From Pezizomycotina sp. ARF18 (Eukaryota > Ascomycota): a stretch of 64,000 nucleotides of DNA. A program made the translations under genes and the position numbers. The notes beneath the pieces are model-generated. The model was not told the origin of the DNA and searched no databases. It worked only from the letters and a program-made list of their open reading frames with translations. Positions 60,267-64,000 of the stretch are shown here, piece after piece; within the stretch, counting starts at the first letter, position 1; each line of letters starts with the position of its first letter. The stretch covers positions 62,001 to 126,000 of the forward strand of contig AZLU01000050.1 in assembly GCA_002224055.1 (NCBI GenBank). The letters run 5' to 3'.

Positions 60267-60340
60267 TTTAAAATGTACTTCTTTAATACATTTAAGATGT
60301 ACTTCTTTAATACATTTAAAATGTACTCTAACGGGTTTCG
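60267..60340 (+). repeat. tandem repeat, about 24 bp, three units
   Basis: ACATATTTAAAATGTACTTC, ACATTTAAGATGTACTTC and ACATTTAAAATGTACTC joined by TTTAAT, inside the nad4 intron 3' core where related introns have a single TTTAAAATGTACTC-type hairpin. Confidence 0.75.
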
Positions 60341-60629
60341 AAAGAAACTTTCTAATCAAAATCCCTTCTAAACAAATAAATAAAGGGAAATTGTATTCCA
60401 CAGTACCAATAGTTATCAATTAAAATTTAAACTTGTTCAACATTCTAGAGATGAGGATTAATAAGAAGCTTAGTTTTAACCTTAAAAAAAATTTTTTTAG
60501 TTTAGTTAGAAGTAGAGTTTATAACAAAATTCCCCTCAAATTTTCAATTACACTAAATTAACAATCTACTTAACTTTTAATGCTTCTAAGTTTATAATGA
60601 ATAATAACAAATAATTTAAATTATATGCA

Positions 60630-60950
60630 ACAAAAAATAAAACATATTTTTCAAGCTTATTCTTTTTAGTTTCTTTATTTATAGCCTCAGAAGCATTATT
60701 TTTCTTGCTTTCTTTTTAGTTTTCTCTTGTAGCGCTTCTACAGTAGGACCTAGGGCTCAATTACCTTATTTAGGAATAGAAGCCAAATTACCATTATTCT
60801 ATGTTGTTATCTTACTATCATATGGAGTCATAATTATACTTGCTTATCATTTTCTAGTACAAGATAATAGAAGCGGAGTTATTTATGTAATAATAACTAA
60901 AATACTAGTTATAATAAATACAAGTTTATATTTCATTTCGCTCCTCGGGG
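60630..60950 (+). pseudogene. cox3: cox3 internal fragment
   Basis: VSLFIASEALFFL, FSCSASTVGPRAQLPYLGIE, AKLPLFYVVILLSYGVIIIL, AYHFLVQDNR. Matches the Cox3 stretch xVSEALFFLxxFWAxFHSxx then GIEAxxPxxLPLxNTVILLSSG, but with conserved Trp and His codons lost and frame slips, so it is decayed. It lies in the nad4 intron and is followed by a LAGLIDADG start, again a gene end plus HEG. Confidence 0.65.
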
Positions 60951-60959
60951 GGAAAATTG

Positions 60960-61110
60960 CAAAATTTTATTCTTCTTTAGTTACGGTTAAGCCAAAAATT
61001 AAATTAAATTCTAATATGGTAACAAGGTTCACAATGAACATGAGCCCCGGCTTATTTCCGACAATTAGTTCTCCGCAAGTTAGATATTTACCTATTATTA
61101 AGTAATAATA
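60960..61110 (+). pseudogene. LAGLIDADG N-terminal scrap after cox3 fragment
   Basis: FYSSLVTVKPKIKLNSNMVT, RFTMNMSPG: leader and first residues of a LAGLIDADG protein (compare MYSSLVSLEPKMKLDPNWVT at 30333). The endonuclease body is missing. Confidence 0.6.
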
Positions 61111-61235
61111 ATATTAGGGTTAGGGGTCTTTATCTGCAAGTAAATGTTAAACACTTAGGGTCTGGGCACGGAACCTCGAATTCTCAAGGTTCTATTATTC
61201 CAGTTAAAATCTATAAAAATGCCGATACTCAAAAA

Positions 61236-61257
61236 GTGTTTCCGTGAACGGAAACAC
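61236..61257. repeat. palindrome GTGTTTCCG-tgaa-CGGAAACAC
   Basis: 9-bp arms inside a GIY-YIG ORF, replacing conserved codons. A different sequence family from the ACTTCC palindromes. Confidence 0.75.
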
Positions 61258-61699
61258 AAAATAAAGGGAAATCAGGAATTTTTTATGAAAAAATGAAAAA
61301 AATGGAAAGCTATATGTTGGAAGCTCACGGGATCTTGCACGCCGTTTTAAATTCTACTATAATATAAATAATCTTATTAAATATTCTAAGACGTATATTA
61401 ATAGAGCTTTATTAAAGTTGGACTATTCAGATTTTTCTATAACTATATTAGAATATTGTGAAATATCGGATTTAATAAAAAGAGAATAATATTATATAGA
61501 TAAATTAAATCCTGATTATAATATTTTACAAAAAGCAGGATCCTCGTTAGGGTTTAAACATAGTGAAGAAAGTCGAGCTAAGATGTCTAGTATTAAAACA
61601 GGGAGAAAACACACCTCCGGGGAAGAAAGTCGAGCTAAGATGTCTCTTTCTCTAAAAGGGCTACAAGCAGGAGAAAAACACCCAATGTTTGGAAAACCA

Positions 61700-61722
61700 A
61701 CTTCCTCTCTTAAGAGAGGAAG
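61700..61722. repeat. palindrome, ACTTCC/CTCTCT type, in-frame insertion
   Basis: Perfect arms of ACTTCCTCTCTT. Placed between FGKP and KSSAQIEVID of a GIY-YIG ORF, adding TSSLKRGSG without disturbing the frame. Confidence 0.85.
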
Positions 61723-61949
61723 TGGAAAATCATCTGCGCAAATCGAAGTAATAGATCTTTTAACTAATGAAAAAAAAAGTATATGATTCTATTAGTGATG
61801 CTGCATCAGATATTGGAATTAAACGAACCAGAATTTCTATGTATTTTATTAATAATCAAAAAAACCGTATAAAGGTAGATACATTTTTCAAAAATTATAA
61901 AAAAAAAGTATTTGATTGAATAAATAGTCTAAATATTATCGTGAGGTAA

Positions 61950-62055
61950 TGAAAGTAGCTGAACTAATAAAAAATGGGATCACTTGACTCCTGAAGGATT
62001 AGCTCAAATAAAAAAAAAAATAAAAGCCGAAATGAATAAAGAAAAAATAAATAAA
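61950..62055 (+). pseudogene. LAGLIDADG C-terminal scrap
   Basis: KVAELIKN, HLTPEGLAQIKKKIKAEMNK EK-type end of a LAGLIDADG protein. An HSRDED scrap of domain 2 lies at 60430-60460, so the nad4 intron endonuclease was split by the cox3/GIY-YIG insert. Confidence 0.6.
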
Positions 62056-62128
62056 TCTGGTTTAAAGTTCCTTTCTATTTAGGGCGGAGCTAAATTTATT
62101 TATTTGCATGATAAATTTGATTAAGGTG

Positions 62129-62869
62129 TTATTACCTAAAATCTCTTTAGTTTATACTTGAATTGTGTTTTTAATTGGTGTTATTACTATTATTTATGCT
62201 AGCATAAGCACACTTAGAACTATAGATGTAAAAGAGCTAATAGCTTATTCTTCTGTTGCTCATGCTGCTGTATATTTACTTGCGGCCTTTAGCAATACAG
62301 TTATAGGTATAGAAGGTGCTATTGTTTTAGGATTAGCTCATGCATTTGTTTCTCCAGGGTTATTTATATGTGCTGGTGGTGTATTATATGATCGTACTCA
62401 TACCAGATTAATTAATTATTACAGAGGGTTAGTACAAGTGATGCCAGTCTTCTCTATACTTTTCTTTATTCTATGTTTAGCTAACATGGGAGCTCCGCTT
62501 TCTTTTAATTTTATAGGTGAATTTATGTCACTCTATGGAATATTTGAAAGATTGCCTGTAATTGGTGCTTTTGCCTGTTCTTCTATCGTACTTTCAGCCG
62601 CGTTCACAATTTTCATGTTTAATAGAATTGTTTTCGGTGGTTATTATTCTCCTTATTTAAGTATGTTATCAGATTTGAATAGAAGAGAATTCTTTATGCT
62701 TTTCTTTCTTGTAGCCTTTACTATTTTACTTGGAGTTTATCCAGCTCCAATCTTAGATGGATTACATTACTCTGTATCTACTCTAATTTATTCTTCTAAT
62801 GTTGACAACTTTACTATGGCTTTAATACCTACCTTTGTGGCCCAGATAAAAAAAATATTAAAACAGTAG
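62129..62869 (+). CDS. nad4: nad4 exon 2
   Basis: LLPKISLVYTWIVFLIGVIT, TLRTIDVKELIAYSSVAHAA, VIGIEGAIVLGLAHAFVSPG, LFICAGGVLYDRTHTRLINY, YRGLVQVMPVFSILFFILCL, FIGEFMSLYGIFERLPVIGA, FTIFMFNRIVFGGYYSPYLS, LGVYPAPILDGLHYSVSTLI. No frame breaks; 247 codons with stop. It starts after G62128. Past the usual end (YSVSTLIY) it has a tail NVDNFTMALIPTFVAQIKKI, LKQ before TAG 62867. The tail reaches the A-rich junction and overlaps the GIY-YIG frame by 13 bp. Confidence 0.93.
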
Positions 62870-63543
62870 TGGTTCCTTTTATAGCATATTCTAATGCTGA
62901 TCTTCAAAAGTTTGAGATAATAAAAAATAATAGGCATAAATCTGGAATTTATCGTTGAGTTAATAAAGTAAATGGTAAATGCTACATAGGAAGTAGTATT
63001 AATTTGACTTCACGGTTTTATAAATATTTTAATCTAGCTTATATTATTGCTCAATCACAACATAGTTTAATATTTAAAGCTTTAGTAAAATATGGATATT
63101 CTAATTTTAGACTCGAAATCCTTGAGTATTGTGATCCTGAAAAGTGTTTAGAAAGAGAACAATATTATATTGATTTATTAAAACCTGAATATAATATATT
63201 AAAAAAAGCGGGTTCATCTTTAGGGTATAAACAATCTGAAGAAGCTCGAGCTAAGATGACAGGGAAAAAACTATCGGAAGAAGCTCGGGCTAAAATATCT
63301 AGTATTCATCTCGGGAAAAAAGTATCTGAAGAGACTCGAGCTAAAATATCTAGTTTCCAAAGCAAGAAAAAATTATCTTCAGAAACTCGAGCTAAGATAT
63401 CTAGTTCTCTAGGTACCGCTGTAAATGTTTTAGATTTACAGGAAAATAAGACAACTATGTATCCTTCTGGTAATCAAGCCGCCAAGGCTATTTCTTGTCC
63501 TCCTCGTACATTTCAAAATTACTTAAAATCCGGCAAACACTAA
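62857..63543 (+). CDS. GIY-YIG endonuclease overlapping the nad4 end (intact)
   Basis: Open in code 4 for 229 codons: IKTVVVPFIAYSNADLQKFE, HKSGIYRWVNKVNGKCYIGS, SRFYKYFNLAYIIAQSQH, KYGYSNFRLEILEYCDPEKC, EREQYYIDLLKPEYNI, four NUMOD3 repeats (SEEARAKMTGKK type), VNVLDLQENKTTMYPSGNQA and a NUMOD1-like end, TAA 63541-63543. No separate start codon is evident. It is one base out of frame with nad4 at an A run (62846-62855), so a nad4-endonuclease fusion is likely if that run is miscounted. Confidence 0.85.
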
Positions 63544-63552
63544 AAAATAGAT

Positions 63553-63747
63553 ATTTACTTTCTCTGGTCCATCAAAAGTAGTTCCTATTTGCGCAATAAC
63601 CAATAAAAAAATATTAAACCAAAACACAATAAGCAAGTTAAAGAAAAAAGCTTTACAACAAACATCTCAGAATACATCTTTAGTTGTTTGAGGTCAAAAT
63701 TTAACATCGGGAGTAGGATATCTTTATGAGGATAAGATTTTGTAAAT
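63553..63747 (+). pseudogene. gene-end junction with endonuclease N-terminal scrap
   Basis: Reads FSGPSKVVPICAITNKKILN, QNTISKLKKKALQQTSQNTS, LVVWGQNLTSGVGYLYEDKI, L, TAA 63745. TNKKILN is another copy of the A-rich junction seen at the ends of nad3, cob and nad1. SLVVWGQNLTSGVG recalls the leaders of LAGLIDADG_2 proteins, from memory. Truncated. Confidence 0.5.
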
Positions 63748-63759
63748 TTTTATTGAAAT

Positions 63760-64000
63760 TAACAAAACTTTTTCCTCGACCAAACAAAACTAATGACAAA
63801 ATTTTTCAATAATATTAATGCTAGCCTCAAACTAGCCGTCAGCCCTCCGAAATTGGGAAGGGTGTCAATGAGGATGTTCCTCGTTAGGAGAGCGTTCAGT
63901 TCGTTTGGGTTCTAAATTGCCTTTCATTAGCTTTGCAAATTTTGGTAATTACGTTATACTTACAAATAATTTATTTAAATTGGTATTCTATTTAAAAGTA
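63760..64000. repeat. repeat shared with the module at 34210
   Basis: GCTAGCCTCAAACTAGCCGT, CAGCCCTCCGAAATTGG and GTTCCTCGTTAGGAGAGCGT match 34214-34355. No ORF to the window edge. Probably the start of another long-leader GIY-YIG module. Confidence 0.6.

Larger units (their letters stand above)
61180..61900 (+). pseudogene. GIY-YIG endonuclease with two palindromes
   Basis: VKIYKNADTQK, a palindrome (61236-61257) where LEILxEN is expected, NKGKSGIF, then after slips GKLYVGSS-type core, EYCEISDLIKRE (TAA in place of Gln), HSEESRAKMSSIKTGRKHTS, GEKHPMFGKP, the second palindrome (61700-61722) read in frame as TSSLKRGSG, SAQIEVIDLLTNEKK and a NUMOD1-like end GRYIFQKL (TAA 61898-61900). At least four frame breaks. 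Confidence 0.7.
58960..62128 (+). other. nad4 intron (group I) with captured cox3 and HEGs
   Basis: 5' core 58970-59165 (AACTCCTGGGACACTCTAAA, TACCGCGGATCT) and 3' core 60140-60360 (AAGAGCAACGAGTAAACGGT, GGGTTTCGAAAGAAA). The core is itself split by 59190-60100, which carries an R-like piece and an unknown ORF. After the core, LAGLIDADG pieces at 60430 and 61950 flank a cox3 fragment and a GIY-YIG gene. Ends G62128. Confidence 0.75.

Noticed and set aside
1-64000. Nuclear copy of mitochondrial DNA (NUMT) to explain frameshifts
   Set aside because: nad5 and nad4 are intact over long spliced frames, TGA-Trp codons and group I splice signals are preserved, and breaks concentrate at homopolymers. 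Not formally excluded without coverage data.

Overview
This window is fungal mitochondrial DNA. It is AT-rich, TGA is read as Trp at conserved positions (cox1 RWF, nad5 GWEG, cob IPW), and it carries nad1, nad2, nad3, nad4, nad4L, nad5, cob, cox1, cox2, cox3 and atp6 sequence, all on the + strand. It also holds group I introns, one family of group II-like introns, about 15 GIY-YIG and over 20 LAGLIDADG homing-endonuclease genes (HEGs), most of them broken, and dozens of repeats. The nad2-nad3 and nad4L-nad5 couples (the latter overlapping by one base) are usual for fungi. The cox2 motif [10 protein letters not shown], small inverted repeats and C-terminal gene hybrids recall early-diverging fungi (Mucoromycota/Glomeromycota, Allomyces), but I cannot fix the lineage. 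No rns or rnl is visible.

Layout. 1-4381: nad2 3' half with one intron full of LAGLIDADG relics. 4384-5798: nad3 fused in frame to a double-LAGLIDADG protein, followed by a displaced second nad3 3' end (5842-6245). 6371-8497: two more LAGLIDADG genes. 9027-32548: nad4L, then nad5 in six exons (9294-9617, 12678-12779, 15470-15757, 22618-22900, 28856-28920, 31592-32548) that splice in frame to about 672 residues. The five nad5 introns fill about 21 kb and are nested: their own HEGs are split by inserted modules. 32600-35639: LAGLIDADG relic, orphan atp6 3' end, GIY-YIG gene, small membrane ORF. 35902-39407: tRNA-Cys, a decayed nad1 copy, tRNA-His, tRNA-Arg, tRNA-Gln and Arg-like repeats. 39679-41228: nad1 fused to a GIY-YIG gene. 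42006-43313: second, scrambled nad2 and GIY-YIG. 44216-53658: the 3' half of cob (four exons, two alternative 3' ends). 56965-57917: cox2 with a foreign C-terminus. 58174-63543: nad4 (two exons) running into a GIY-YIG gene.

The unifying theme is a mosaic of mobile cassettes acting on gene ends and on each other. (1) HEGs sit at the 3' ends of nad3, cob, nad1, nad4, nad2 and atp6, with a replaced or duplicated host C-terminus; an A-rich junction encoding roughly NNKKIFKR recurs there. (2) A conserved leader of about 0.9-1 kb (R module) precedes several GIY-YIG ORFs and is inserted inside other HEGs. (3) A cox1 5' end plus group II-like module splits the LAGLIDADG genes of nad5 introns 1 and 5. 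(4) Short palindromes sharing ACTTCC...GGAAGT termini are scattered through introns and ORFs.

Caution: nad4L, nad2, nad1, cox2, cob and many HEGs carry single-base frameshifts at homopolymer runs. This looks more like uncorrected long-read error than decay, so broken calls should be treated as provisional.
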